Source: OLB11 sp044234005 (GTDB lineage: Bacteria; Bacteroidota; Bacteroidia; Chitinophagales; Chitinophagaceae). From it: a stretch of DNA of 64,000 nt. Positions 1 to 8,621 of this stretch are shown here, in pieces. The position numbers and the translations under genes are program-made. The stretch covers positions 6,719 through 70,718 of the forward strand of contig JBIIJE010000002.1 in the NCBI GenBank assembly GCA_044234005.1, read 5' to 3'. Each line of letters opens with the position of its first letter. Within the stretch, counting starts at the first letter, position 1. Under the pieces are notes generated by a model. The model searched no databases and was not told the DNA's origin. It saw only the letters and a list, made by a program, of their open reading frames with translations.

Positions 1-110
1 GTAAACTAAAACACTTGGAACCTTTTCGGATACATGAATGTAAAAGCAATACTAAGTAAGATAAACTATTTGATGCTTCCAAAATTAAGTTGAAAATTCG
101 CAGAACAATT

Positions 111-1553
111 ATGATAAAACATATTCTACTCTTCATTTTTTCTATGAGTGTTTTAAACGCCTCAGCAAACGAATCGTTGGTATTGAAACAACGAAATGGA
201 GTTTCATTTATCATACATGAAGTAAATGAAGGAGAGACAATACTTCAAATAGCAAAAGATTACTTAATAAAACCTGCACTTTTATCTCAATTCAATCACA
301 TAGATAATACTATAAAATTAGCTCTTGGCTCAAATTTAGAAATTCCACTCACAGAAACTAATTTTTTTAAATTTGCCAGTTTAACTGAAAGAGGAGGTTT
401 CACAAAAGTCTTTTATGAATTAGAGCGAGAGTCTTCGGCGCAAGAGATTTGTAAACAGTTTGGAATAGCATCTGAGGCATTTTTCAAGTGGAATAACTCC
501 AAAGTTGAATCTTATTATGAATCAGGGTATCAAGTGGTAGTTGGCTGGTTGAAAAGAAATTATCCGTATATGGATAATTCCAAAGAATCTAAAAAAGGTA
601 TTGAAGTAATACCGCAGGAGAAGGCGAAACAAAATTCCGAAAATTATTCTCAATCTGCTCACACTAAAAAGGGGATTCAAGAAAAAATATCTACAGCCGG
701 CCAAACGATAGCTTCGGAATCCAAAAGTATATGGAATAAAACGAAAAAAACTCTCGCGAGAAAGCCTGATAAAAGAAAAATGGCTGAAAAGGAATCCAAT
801 GCAAAAGAAAATAAAAATGCTGCCAAAAGCTCGAATGAAAAAAGTAGTTTCTCAGACCAGTTGAGTGAGTTAAAAATTGGACTAAGTAAAAAACCATCAA
901 AAAGCAAAGAAGAGTTGGCAATTGAAAATAAAAATTCGGAAGAGAGAATAAGGCGTAATGCGAAGCAAAAATGGAATCAATTTGAAAATTGGACTATGGA
1001 GCAAAAAGACAAACTTCAAAGAAAACCAAGCTATGCCGATAATTATACAAGAAGTGAAGAGCTGAAGAAAAATACGTATTCATCAAAGTCCAATGAAAAA
1101 TCGAATACTCAAAAAACTAAAACGATAAAAATCACGAAAAAACCTTCAGATAAAGAAAATACACCTAATAAGAATAAATCTGAACTAGATGGTAATTTAC
1201 CAAATCACGAAGAGGAATATAACAAAGAAACACCTGCTCAAGTTACTAAAAAGGAAATTGTGAAAGAAAACGAAAGCAAAATTGTGACTTTTAAAAATTC
1301 CAAAAATGGCAAAGCCTCCTATTTCTTTAGCGGTCCAAAAGAAGGCAAATTTTATGCGGTTACATCACTAGCGAATAAAGGCAGCTTAATAAAAGTTACT
1401 TGCCTCGAAACTAATAAAAGTATTATGGCAGAAGTAATTTCTGTTTTACCTGCAAGTGATGCTGCCAGAGGTTTATTGATAAAAATTAGCGACAACGCGA
1501 AATTGGCTCTTAAACAAAAATCTACTACATTTAATACCAAGGTTAGCTACTAA
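111..1553 (+). CDS. LysM and RlpA-like (double-psi barrel) cell-wall protein
   Basis: Secreted protein of about 480 residues. I start it at the ATG at 111 because the signal peptide (hydrophobic core ILLFIFSMSVL, cleavage near NASA/NE) begins there; an upstream in-frame TTG at 90 only adds charged residues. Two LysM-like segments follow (about residues 29-76, with VNEGETILQIAKDY, and about 100-148). Next comes a long K/E/S/N-rich, probably disordered linker to about 390. The C-terminal domain of about 85 residues (GSLIKVTCLETNKSIMAEV ... GLLIKIS) resembles the RlpA-type double-psi beta-barrel found in Bacteroidota LysM proteins. It probably binds peptidoglycan in the periplasm; any enzymatic activity is unproven. 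The GT9 gene starts 5 nt after its stop, so the two are probably co-transcribed. Confidence 0.75.
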   Translation: MIKHILLFIFSMSVLNASANESLVLKQRNGVSFIIHEVNEGETILQIAKDYLIKPALLSQFNHIDNTIKLALGSNLEIPLTETNFFKFASLTERGGFTKVFYELERESSAQEICKQFGIASEAFFKWNNSKVESYYESGYQVVVGWLKRNYPYMDNSKESKKGIEVIPQEKAKQNSENYSQSAHTKKGIQEKISTAGQTIASESKSIWNKTKKTLARKPDKRKMAEKESNAKENKNAAKSSNEKSSFSDQLSELKIGLSKKPSKSKEELAIENKNSEERIRRNAKQKWNQFENWTMEQKDKLQRKPSYADNYTRSEELKKNTYSSKSNEKSNTQKTKTIKITKKPSDKENTPNKNKSELDGNLPNHEEEYNKETPAQVTKKEIVKENESKIVTFKNSKNGKASYFFSGPKEGKFYAVTSLANKGSLIKVTCLETNKSIMAEVISVLPASDAARGLLIKISDNAKLALKQKSTTFNTKVSY

Positions 1554-1558
1554 GCAAT

Positions 1559-2581
1559 ATGAAAATTCTTTTGATTCGTTTTTCATCCATTGGCGATATT
1601 GTACTTACAACACCCGTAATAAGGTGTATAAAAAATAAGTACCCTCATGCTGAATTGCATTTTGTAACAAAAAAAGTAAATGCTCATATATTAGAAGCAA
1701 ATCCTTACTTACATAAAATACACACTTTAGACAACGATATTCAACCTTTATTACTTGAATTATTAAAGGAAAACTTCGATTACATCATCGATCTTCATAA
1801 AAATATTCGTTCTCGCTATATTCACTTTATATTATGTCAGGCTTTTAATAGTAACATAACTTATATAAGCTTCAACAAACTCAATATAAGAAAATGGTTA
1901 TATACACGTTTGAAACTGAAAGTGCTACCAGACAAAAGTATTGTAGATAGATATTTTGTAGGATTACAAAAAATACAGGTAAGTAATGATGGGCAAGGAT
2001 TAGATTATTTCATACCGAAGGATAGTGAACTAAAAAATGAGGACCTTCCTTTAAGTCATGTTTACGGTTTTGTAGCCTGTGCAATAGGTGGACAACATGC
2101 CACCAAACAAATGCCCGTAGAAAAATGGATAACACTCTGTAAAGCAATACAACATCCTATAGTATTGCTAGGTGGCAAAGAAGATGAGGTGATGGCCAAT
2201 ACGATTCAACAAATAGATACAGTAAGAATCTACAATGCATGTGGTAAATTCAACTTGCACGAAAGTGCGCATATTATTCAAAAATCGAAACTAGTCATTA
2301 CACATGATACTGGACTCATGCATATTGCAGCAGCATTCAAAAAAACAATTTTAAGTATTTGGGGCAATACAGTTCCTGCCTTTGGCATGTTTCCTTACTA
2401 CGGATTTAACAATCTAAGAGGTAATGTTGCCCCTCAATCGTTTCTTTTTCAAGTCAATAATTTAAGTTGTCGACCTTGTAGTAAAATTGGATATAAAGCT
2501 TGCCCGAAAAAGCATTTCGACTGTATGCAGAAAATAAACGTACTTGAAATCGCCGAGAAAGCCAATTCGCTTTTAAGCTAA
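1559..2581 (+). CDS. Glycosyltransferase family 9 (LPS heptosyltransferase-like)
   Basis: 340-residue cytoplasmic glycosyltransferase with the GT9 layout. The N-terminal Rossmann half opens MKILLIRFSSIGDIVLTTPV, the family signature. The C-terminal half carries the sugar-nucleotide site VLLGGKEDE and ITHDTGLMHIAAAFKK. Family members transfer heptose or related sugars to the lipopolysaccharide core at the inner face of the inner membrane; donor and acceptor here are unknown. A cysteine cluster near the C-terminus (CRPCSKIGYKACPKKHFDC) is typical of GT9 proteins. It sits 5 nt after the LysM gene, and its stop overlaps the convergent SET-domain gene by 4 nt. Confidence 0.88.
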   Translation: MKILLIRFSSIGDIVLTTPVIRCIKNKYPHAELHFVTKKVNAHILEANPYLHKIHTLDNDIQPLLLELLKENFDYIIDLHKNIRSRYIHFILCQAFNSNITYISFNKLNIRKWLYTRLKLKVLPDKSIVDRYFVGLQKIQVSNDGQGLDYFIPKDSELKNEDLPLSHVYGFVACAIGGQHATKQMPVEKWITLCKAIQHPIVLLGGKEDEVMANTIQQIDTVRIYNACGKFNLHESAHIIQKSKLVITHDTGLMHIAAAFKKTILSIWGNTVPAFGMFPYYGFNNLRGNVAPQSFLFQVNNLSCRPCSKIGYKACPKKHFDCMQKINVLEIAEKANSLLS

Positions 2582-2958
2582 AATTTTACTTCAAACCAGA
2601 CAGGCTCTTGGCTATCAAAATCGCCTTGATAGTTGATTGTCAATTCTTCATTGGCTTCTATGCGGCGGATAGTTTTAATATAAATAGTTTCATTTTCATA
2701 ATCTTGAAAATACTCACAATTAGAAGGATTTGCGTGATTATAAATTGGAATATTACCCATGGCCATGCACGCATACTCATTTTCCCACAAAAAAATATAA
2801 TTATAAAGTACGGTTTTATCGATTAGTTCTTTTTCACTAGGGGTTAAAACAATCACGGGTGAAATCTCGATGACGGTATCTTTCTCAATCCTTTTATTTG
2901 TAAATACGCCCCAACCTTTCTCGCTAGTGCGACTTGTAAATAGTGAGGATAAAATCAT
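2578..2958 (-). CDS. Small SET-domain protein
   Basis: 126-residue stand-alone SET domain. Visible motifs are SEKGWGVFT (about 12-20, the SAM-binding start), the pseudoknot motif YNHANPSNC (73-81) and EELTINY (104-110). These are the hallmark elements of SET lysine methyltransferases, without the pre- and post-SET cysteine clusters of eukaryotic enzymes. The substrate in bacteria is unknown; ribosomal or DNA-binding proteins are plausible but unproven. It is the last gene of the mreB-mreC-mreD transcription unit: its start overlaps the mreD stop by 4 nt, implying translational coupling. Function is inferred from motifs only. Confidence 0.82.
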   Translation of the reverse strand: MILSSLFTSRTSEKGWGVFTNKRIEKDTVIEISPVIVLTPSEKELIDKTVLYNYIFLWENEYACMAMGNIPIYNHANPSNCEYFQDYENETIYIKTIRRIEANEELTINYQGDFDSQEPVWFEVKF

Positions 2959-3500
2959 ATACGCTTCGTTTCACGCTTCGCAAAAATAAGTTGACTGATA
3001 AGTATTAGCAAAATCGAAATAACACTGGACAATAAAGTTTTAAATGATATCCAAAGTATATTCTTAATACTCCAATCTTGAATGAGATAATAAGACAAAT
3101 GATGAATACCAATACACATTGCCGCGTACAACATAAATGAGGTAAAACCCATTCTGTATAAACCTGGCGTTGTAGTTCCTAATTCCTTAATATTTTGCTG
3201 GAAAAATAAATTTAAAATAGTAGGCCTTACAAACCCTAAAAGCACACCTGCCGCAGCATGCATACCAGGCGTATTGTTAAACATATCAATGATTATACCC
3301 ATGATAAATCCTAACAACATGGTGAGCCAATGAGGCGTATTTACTGGCAATACCAATAAAATAAGTGGATAAACCATCGGAATAAAGGCTGGGATCCCGA
3401 ACAAAGTAATGGACGACTTAATCGTCATATCATCTAGCATGAGTAGCTGAATAAGCATGATGACAATAAAATTCAAAATGAACTTAATGGGCTGGCTCAT
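2955..3500 (-). CDS. mreD: Rod shape-determining protein MreD
   Basis: Integral inner-membrane protein of about 181 residues with roughly five or six hydrophobic segments, placed directly after mreC as expected. I prefer the ATG at 3500 (MSQPIKFILNFIVIMLIQLL) because the first membrane helix begins there; an upstream ATG at 3524 would overlap mreC by 41 nt instead of 17. MreD helps position the elongasome (MreB, MreC, PBP2, RodA). The segment FNNTPGMHAAAGVLLGFVRP is characteristic of Bacteroidota MreD. The family diverges strongly in sequence, so the call rests on topology and position as much as on motifs. Confidence 0.85.
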   Translation of the reverse strand: MSQPIKFILNFIVIMLIQLLMLDDMTIKSSITLFGIPAFIPMVYPLILLVLPVNTPHWLTMLLGFIMGIIIDMFNNTPGMHAAAGVLLGFVRPTILNLFFQQNIKELGTTTPGLYRMGFTSFMLYAAMCIGIHHLSYYLIQDWSIKNILWISFKTLLSSVISILLILISQLIFAKRETKRI

Positions 3501-4356
3501 GTTTTCGATTGGGTTCGTTATCAAGTTTTATAGAATCCTCTACGGCTTGCTCAAAAATAGTTCTTTCAATGAGTGTTTCATTTTTTACAACATAAACATA
3601 TTGCAGCTTGCGAAAATTTGTAGATAGCCATATGAGATACGACGTATTGCCAAGAACCTTTACGGCTCTTCCAATCATTACCTTTTCTGGAAATGCTGAA
3701 AAACCACTTGTGTAAATTGTATCTAGAGGTTTTATTTTACTAGATTGATCGATACCGGTTAAAGTGACTAAATCAGGATCTTTACCATCCCATTTTACTG
3801 GACCTTCGCTGCCATCTGGTGTACGTGCGCTAATTTTCATTTTTTCCGAGAGCACAGAAATAGCCACACTGTATATAGGACTTACATGAGTGATTTTACC
3901 CACTACGCCGCTCGCACTAATTACCGCCATTCCATTTTTTACACCTTGATTACTTCCTATATCCAAAGTGATATAATTAGTCTTTTTATCAATCGAATTA
4001 TTGATGACTTTGGCAGGTAAATATTGATAGTTTGTAGTTTGTCTTACTGAATCTTCTACAACAACTTTCTTATATGATGTATCTAGTAAAGGATTGGCGG
4101 GAATACTAATTCCTAGTTTCTGTTTAAGCACCGCATTCTCTCTTACTAAACTATCATTTATTTCATGCAAATGAATATAAGAAACCCACTTTGCTTTACG
4201 TGATAATAGCTTGCCAGCAATAGCTCTAGAAGAATTATAGTAAGAGGATTGTTGATAAGAATTATTGCTTAGAATAATACTAAAGCAAATAATCTCAAAG
4301 AAAATAAATAAGATGAATGCACGAAAATGAGTTAATAATGAAACTAGATTACGCAC
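3484..4356 (-). CDS. mreC: Rod shape-determining protein MreC
   Basis: 290-residue bitopic periplasmic protein. An N-terminal membrane anchor (about residues 9-30, FRAFILFIFFEIICFSIIL) is followed by a predicted coiled coil (about 45-80, INDSLVRENAVLKQKLG) and the beta-rich MreC core with the conserved GSNQGVKNGMAVIS and GVVGKI segments (about 135-160). MreC links the MreB filament to peptidoglycan synthases. It lies 42 nt downstream of mreB and overlaps mreD, so it is part of one minus-strand operon. No frameshift or missing region is seen. Confidence 0.93.
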   Translation of the reverse strand: MRNLVSLLTHFRAFILFIFFEIICFSIILSNNSYQQSSYYNSSRAIAGKLLSRKAKWVSYIHLHEINDSLVRENAVLKQKLGISIPANPLLDTSYKKVVVEDSVRQTTNYQYLPAKVINNSIDKKTNYITLDIGSNQGVKNGMAVISASGVVGKITHVSPIYSVAISVLSEKMKISARTPDGSEGPVKWDGKDPDLVTLTGIDQSSKIKPLDTIYTSGFSAFPEKVMIGRAVKVLGNTSYLIWLSTNFRKLQYVYVVKNETLIERTIFEQAVEDSIKLDNEPNRKHEPAH

Positions 4357-4398
4357 AAAAAAATTCTATTCTGGATGGATTTGGTAAAAAAATATGGA

Positions 4399-5421
4399 TT
4401 ATTGCATCAAGAATGGATACTTATGAACATGCTTCAAAGCCATCCCTGTTCCTCGTACTACACTTCTTAAAGGATCATCAGCAACATGAACCGGTAGCTT
4501 TATTTTATGAGCTATTCTTTTATCTAAACCACGTAAAAGTGCGCCACCACCTGTCAGGTACAAACCTCGTCTAAAAATATCTGCGGCTAATTCAGGCGGT
4601 GTTTTTTCCAAGGCCTTTAAAATAGCCTCCTCGATTTTAAAAATTGATTTATCTAAAGCATCTGCCACCTCCTGATACGAAACCATAATTTGCTTTGGAA
4701 TACCCGTTACCAAATCACGACCATTTACCGCAACATCATCTGGCGGATGATCTAATTCTTTCAAAGCACTACCAACTTGAATCTTGATTTGCTCAGCAGT
4801 ACGTTCGCCTATAAGCAAACTATGATAACGTCGCATGGCTTCGATAATGTCTGCCGTAAATTCATCGCCTGCAATACGAATACTCTCATCACATACGATA
4901 CCAGATAATGAAATTATAGAGATACCTGTTGTACCGCCTCCAATATCAATAACCATATTACCTGTTGGTTCTTCTACATCAATTCCAATACCTAAAGCGG
5001 CTGCCATCGGTTCGTGGATCATATATACTTCTTTTGCACCTGCTTGCTCTGCGCTGTCTCTAACCGCACGCTTCTCAACCTCTGTAATTGAGGATGGAAT
5101 GCAAATAACCATACGCCAACTTGGGGCGAATAAAGGTTTCTTAGGGTAAATGAGTTTAATCATTTCACGTATCATTCCTTCAGCCGCATTAAAATCTGCA
5201 ATTACCCCATCTTTCAAAGGACGAATTGTTTTCAAATTTTCATGCACCTTACCATCCATCATCATGGCACGTTTACCTACTGCGATAATTTTATTATTTG
5301 TTCGGTCTACCGCTACAATTGATGGTTCATCTACCACAACTTGTTCATTATGAATAATTAGAGTATTGGCAGTGCCCAAGTCAATAGCGATATCTTGCGT
5401 AAAAAAATTAAATAAACCCAT
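4399..5421 (-). CDS. mreB: Rod shape-determining protein MreB, bacterial actin
   Basis: 340-residue cytoplasmic actin homologue of normal family length. Phosphate-binding loops are visible: DIAIDLGTANTLI (about 11-23), DIGGGTTGISIISLSG (about 160-175) and the adenosine loop TGGGALLRGLD (about 291-301). It forms membrane-associated filaments that direct lateral wall synthesis. It is the first gene of the mreBCD-SET unit. The usual Bacteroidota partners mrdA (PBP2) and rodA are not next to it here; they may lie elsewhere. The upstream gap holds a candidate sigma-A-type promoter at 5463-5492. Confidence 0.97.
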   Translation of the reverse strand: MGLFNFFTQDIAIDLGTANTLIIHNEQVVVDEPSIVAVDRTNNKIIAVGKRAMMMDGKVHENLKTIRPLKDGVIADFNAAEGMIREMIKLIYPKKPLFAPSWRMVICIPSSITEVEKRAVRDSAEQAGAKEVYMIHEPMAAALGIGIDVEEPTGNMVIDIGGGTTGISIISLSGIVCDESIRIAGDEFTADIIEAMRRYHSLLIGERTAEQIKIQVGSALKELDHPPDDVAVNGRDLVTGIPKQIMVSYQEVADALDKSIFKIEEAILKALEKTPPELAADIFRRGLYLTGGGALLRGLDKRIAHKIKLPVHVADDPLRSVVRGTGMALKHVHKYPFLMQ

Positions 5422-5462
5422 GGTTTCTTCTCGGAGTAAAATGCTTTAAAAACAATTATTCG

Positions 5463-5492
5463 CGAAGTTAGAAGATAAAATTAGATATAGAA
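5463..5492 (-). promoter_or_regulatory. Candidate mreB promoter
   Basis: On the minus strand TTC is followed after 19 nt by TAACTTCG, one mismatch from the Bacteroidota -7 element TAnnTTTG, and the -33 TTC is one mismatch from TTG. The start codon lies about 40 nt downstream. Sequence match only. Confidence 0.4.
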
Positions 5493-5601
5493 AAATAATT
5501 GCTTCTATTTGAATAAAAATCAATTAAAACTTCTCAACAAGCAATTAAGTATTTAACAAATACAACAACCTCTGTTTGTTGAAGCCCCCTTGAAGAATGT
5601 T

Positions 5602-6516
5602 TTAGTCTAGCTGTTTATTTCGATATTGCATCAAGAATATTTCCCCGCCAATGCGCAACTTGGAAATGTCATCATAATGAACTCCATCGAACAATTGAAT
5701 CGACGGATATTTAGCCGTATTTACCTCAAAATTTAAAGTTGGCTTATCAGCCACTAACTGGTCGATGGCACTATTTACACGCTTACTATTCAAGATACTA
5801 TTAGTTGGAATTTTTACCATATAAGCTGGCATATTTGCTGTAGCATTAGAAATACTTCTCAAACTAAACAGCAAGGAATACAATTGTTGATAGTAATTCG
5901 CATTACCCGAATCAGACTCACCTTGCATCCAAATCAATCCTCTGAATTTAACCTTTTTACCCTTTCCAGCTAAAGTGTTTTCGGCTTGAACCATCATATC
6001 TCTCAGTTGATAATACATACCTCCATTGATTTGATTCCAATTTGAAATTGAAACCGAATCAATTGCACTTTTTATAAGATAAACGTTGTCATTATAGTAA
6101 AATTGTGCGCGATGCATCAACTCTTGTTCTACGCCCCAACCTACAACTTTGTTGCCCCAACTCGAAGTATCGTTATATGATTTATCTCTTGTATTGAGAG
6201 GAATTAGCATATTTTCAAAACCAGGTGTAAATACACCGAAAGGAGCATTCCCATTTCTCCATACTTTGATTAGCTTTTGGGTATCGCGATACCGAGAAGG
6301 CAAGACCGTAAACATGTTACCCAGACTATTCACTCCAACTGCATTAGATTGACCTGCAAGAACAAAAATATTTGCGACATTGGTATCCACTTTTTGGGTG
6401 CGTAAACTGTCAGCATAAAATCCAGCCGATTGAACTTGATCTGGCACTTTTATTCTGTTACATGCTGCTAAAAAACAGATAACAAAAAGCCCACAGAGAA
6501 ATAATAATTGTCGCAT
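5602..6516 (-). CDS. Sialate O-acetylesterase-like SGNH hydrolase lipoprotein (CE6/SASA type)
   Basis: 304-residue predicted lipoprotein: the signal peptide ends in the lipobox FLAAC with Cys at about 19. The catalytic domain begins NIFVLAGQSNAVG, where GQSN carries the nucleophilic serine. It includes GLIWMQGESDSG (the family's WxQGE block) and ends with DGVHYDD, supplying the Asp/His pair. This pattern is the SASA/carbohydrate esterase family 6 domain, which removes acetyl groups from sugars such as sialic acid or xylan. The true substrate cannot be told from sequence. It is monocistronic, with a very good promoter match upstream (6546-6576). Confidence 0.85.
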   Translation of the reverse strand: MRQLLFLCGLFVICFLAACNRIKVPDQVQSAGFYADSLRTQKVDTNVANIFVLAGQSNAVGVNSLGNMFTVLPSRYRDTQKLIKVWRNGNAPFGVFTPGFENMLIPLNTRDKSYNDTSSWGNKVVGWGVEQELMHRAQFYYNDNVYLIKSAIDSVSISNWNQINGGMYYQLRDMMVQAENTLAGKGKKVKFRGLIWMQGESDSGNANYYQQLYSLLFSLRSISNATANMPAYMVKIPTNSILNSKRVNSAIDQLVADKPTLNFEVNTAKYPSIQLFDGVHYDDISKLRIGGEIFLMQYRNKQLD

Positions 6517-6545
6517 CTAGGTATCAACTTTAATATTTAATGTTA

Positions 6546-6576
6546 CAAATCTATTTGTTATTAGTTAAAAAGCAAA
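6546..6576 (-). promoter_or_regulatory. Promoter of the SGNH esterase gene
   Basis: On the minus strand TTTG is followed after exactly 19 nt by TAGATTTG, a full match to the Bacteroidota consensus TTTG-N19-TAnnTTTG. The ATG is about 30 nt downstream. Best promoter match in the window together with the one for gldE. Confidence 0.65.
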
Positions 6577-6887
6577 CTATTGATTTGAATCATTTTGAAC
6601 GAACCTCTGTATTGTTTGTATACAAATGAAAAGCTAATTAGATATGAAAAATTGGAGCACAAATGCTCAAGTGTGAAATTTTTTTCACGAATAAAAATTA
6701 CAAGCTATTTCACTTACACGAAATCTGCTTAAAATGTATCCCATTAAAAGGATTCAGCTTATGAATGAAATTCAAAGGTAAAAGAGAGGTTTTAGACCCT
6801 AAATTCAAGCATATAGTAAAAACAAACTCTCTTTATATTTTTATTTTCACATTTTTGAACCTATTTTAGCAACATTCAACTTCAAAT
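6577..6887. other. Divergent intergenic region without a gene
   Basis: About 310 bases of AT-rich DNA between two divergent genes. I see no ORF. It holds an 8-bp inverted repeat (AAAGAGAG at 6781-6788, CTCTCTTT at 6827-6834) separated by 38 nt, and a weak -7-like TATTTTAG at 6862-6869 upstream of the hydrolase. Nothing else is recognisable. Confidence 0.5.
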
Positions 6888-7643
6888 ATGCAATACGAAA
6901 TCAAACAAGCTGGCAAGTTTAAATATGTTCAAGAAGGTATTGGCGAACCACTCGTTTTATTACATGGATTGTTTGGTGCATTGAGTAATTTCAAAGATTT
7001 GGTGGATCATTTTAAAACAAAGTACACAGTTTATATACCGATGCTCCCTTTGTATGATTTAACTAATTTGGACACTTCAGTTTCTGGCTTAGCAAAACAT
7101 GTAGCTAGATTTTTAGATCACATGAAAATTACGAACGTGCATTTACTTGGTAATTCTCTAGGAGGTCATATTGCTTTGGTTTATTCTTTAAATCATTTAA
7201 ACAATGTAAAAACTATTACGTTGACAGGCAGCTCGGGCTTGTTTGAAAATGGAATGGGCGAGACTTATCCTAAACGTGGCGATAAAGATTTCATCCGAAA
7301 AAAAGTAGAACTTACGTTTTATGATCCGCAATCTGCTACACAAGAACTGGTTGATGAAGTTTATAATATTGTGAACAATCGATTGAAAGCTATCAAGATA
7401 ATTTACCTAGCAAAATCAGCTATAAGGCACCATTTAGGTGATGAATTAAAGAATATCCATAAGCCAGTTTGTTTAATTTGGGGGCGAAATGATACCATCA
7501 CTCCTCCTATGGTAGCGGAAGAATTTAAAAAATTATTACCTAATTCGGAATTACATTGGGTCGATAAATGTGGTCATGCTCCAATGATGGAAGTCCCCGA
7601 GGTTTTTAATGAACTTTTGAGTACCTTTTTACTAAAACATTAA
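6888..7643 (+). CDS. Alpha/beta hydrolase fold protein
   Basis: 251-residue cytoplasmic alpha/beta hydrolase without a signal peptide. The oxyanion region LLHGLFGA (about 25-32), the nucleophile elbow GNSLGGH (about 92-98), the acid in WGRNDTITPP (about 203-212) and the catalytic His in CGHAPMMEVP (about 230-239) are all present, so the triad is intact. Close families include MhpC/BioH-like esterases and haloperoxidase-like hydrolases; the substrate is unknown. The CBS-domain gene follows after 61 nt on the same strand. Confidence 0.88.
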   Translation: MQYEIKQAGKFKYVQEGIGEPLVLLHGLFGALSNFKDLVDHFKTKYTVYIPMLPLYDLTNLDTSVSGLAKHVARFLDHMKITNVHLLGNSLGGHIALVYSLNHLNNVKTITLTGSSGLFENGMGETYPKRGDKDFIRKKVELTFYDPQSATQELVDEVYNIVNNRLKAIKIIYLAKSAIRHHLGDELKNIHKPVCLIWGRNDTITPPMVAEEFKKLLPNSELHWVDKCGHAPMMEVPEVFNELLSTFLLKH

Positions 7644-7704
7644 GATACTATTTACTTGGCTTTCGAAAAAATGCATTGATATTTACAAGTGAAAAACCAC
7701 TACT

Positions 7705-8367
7705 ATGGATTCTAAATCGTTGATGTCACTAAGTATGCCAGTGCTTTCGCTAACAGATAGCGGGGATAAAGCGCTACGATTGATGAATGAATATCGCATA
7801 TTTCATTTACCCTTAATACAACGGGATAATTACCTCGCGCTTATCTCAGAAGATGATTTACTTGATTGGGACACGCCAGAGGAACCTCTGTCGTTAGCAG
7901 AGTTCATAAATTTCCGACCGTTTATTTTTGAAAAAACGCATCCATTTGAAGCGATTAAAATAGCAAAAGAATTCAACCTTTCTCTCGTTCCTGTTTTAAA
8001 TGAACAAAATCATTTTAGTGGAAGCATAACCATTGATGGATTGTTCGGTTTTATCGCAGATCAAAATGCAATAAAAGAATCAGGAGCAATAGTTATATTA
8101 GAAATCGAACAGCGTAATTATAGTCTTTCTGAAATAGCTCGCATTTGTGAAAGCAATGACATTCAAATATTACATGTAAGCATGAAAAGTGTGGAAGGCT
8201 CTCCCCATATCTTGGTAAGCTTAAAATTAAATAAGAATGACGTACGAGCTTTGTTAGCTTCGTTTGAACGGTATAATTACGTAGTTACGGAAGTCTATGC
8301 GGCCGAAGAGCATACCGAAGATTTAAAGAGTAATTATGATGCATTCATGCATTATTTGAATGTTTGA
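7705..8367 (+). CDS. CBS-domain protein
   Basis: 220-residue cytoplasmic protein with a tandem CBS pair: one about residues 1-60 (SLMSLSMPVLSLTDSGDKALRLMNE) and one about 65-125 (FIFEKTHPFEAIKIAKEFN ... LVPVLNEQNHFSGSIT). The C-terminal part (about 128-205) has an ACT-like pattern with repeated hydrophobic strands (ILHVSMKSVEG, HILVSLKLN). CBS pairs usually bind adenine nucleotides and regulate a partner. In many Bacteroidota this protein lies next to NAD kinase, but no NAD kinase is visible here, so the partner is unknown. Confidence 0.82.
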   Translation: MDSKSLMSLSMPVLSLTDSGDKALRLMNEYRIFHLPLIQRDNYLALISEDDLLDWDTPEEPLSLAEFINFRPFIFEKTHPFEAIKIAKEFNLSLVPVLNEQNHFSGSITIDGLFGFIADQNAIKESGAIVILEIEQRNYSLSEIARICESNDIQILHVSMKSVEGSPHILVSLKLNKNDVRALLASFERYNYVVTEVYAAEEHTEDLKSNYDAFMHYLNV

Positions 8368-8382
8368 TAAACACTCATAAAC

Positions 8383-8409
8383 AAAAAAAGAAAGCGTTTA
8401 GGCTTTCTT
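8383..8409 (-). terminator. Intrinsic terminator of the THX gene
   Basis: Perfect 8-bp stem (AAGAAAGC 8388-8395 with GCTTTCTT 8402-8409) followed on the minus strand by a run of T. The stem overlaps the last codons of the THX gene, leaving no spare sequence. Confidence 0.75.
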
Positions 8410-8505
8410 CGCACTTGCTTTTTTCTTTGAAACACGCATACGGTGTTTGCCAAAAGAGCTTTTAAAGCGCTTACCACGTTTTGTTTTTACATCACCACGT
8501 CCCAT
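8398..8505 (-). CDS. 30S ribosomal protein THX
   Basis: A 35-residue, strongly basic ORF. It begins MGRGDVKTKRGKRFKSSFGK and continues with a Lys/Ala-rich tail, matching the THX (bTHX) small-subunit protein family (MGKGDxKTxRGK... pattern). THX sits in the head of the 30S subunit and stabilises 16S rRNA. The gene is single, has its own terminator overlapping its 3' end and a -7-like TATATTCG at 8528-8535 upstream. Identification is by motif and size. Confidence 0.85.
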   Translation of the reverse strand: MGRGDVKTKRGKRFKSSFGKHRMRVSKKKASAKKA

Positions 8506-8570
8506 AAATTAATTTTTTAATGAATCGCGAATATAGGGTTTATAATAGACTTATTGGTCTTTTGGGTATA

Positions 8571-8592
8571 AAAAAACCGAGACGAATCTCGG
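8571..8592 (-). terminator. Intrinsic terminator of the HU gene
   Basis: CCGAGA (8577-8582) pairs with TCTCGG (8587-8592) around a 4-nt loop; on the minus strand the hairpin is followed by six T. It lies about 30 nt after the HU stop codon. Confidence 0.8.
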
Positions 8593-8621
8593 CTTTTCAC
8601 TTTGTACGAAACAGAGTAGAA

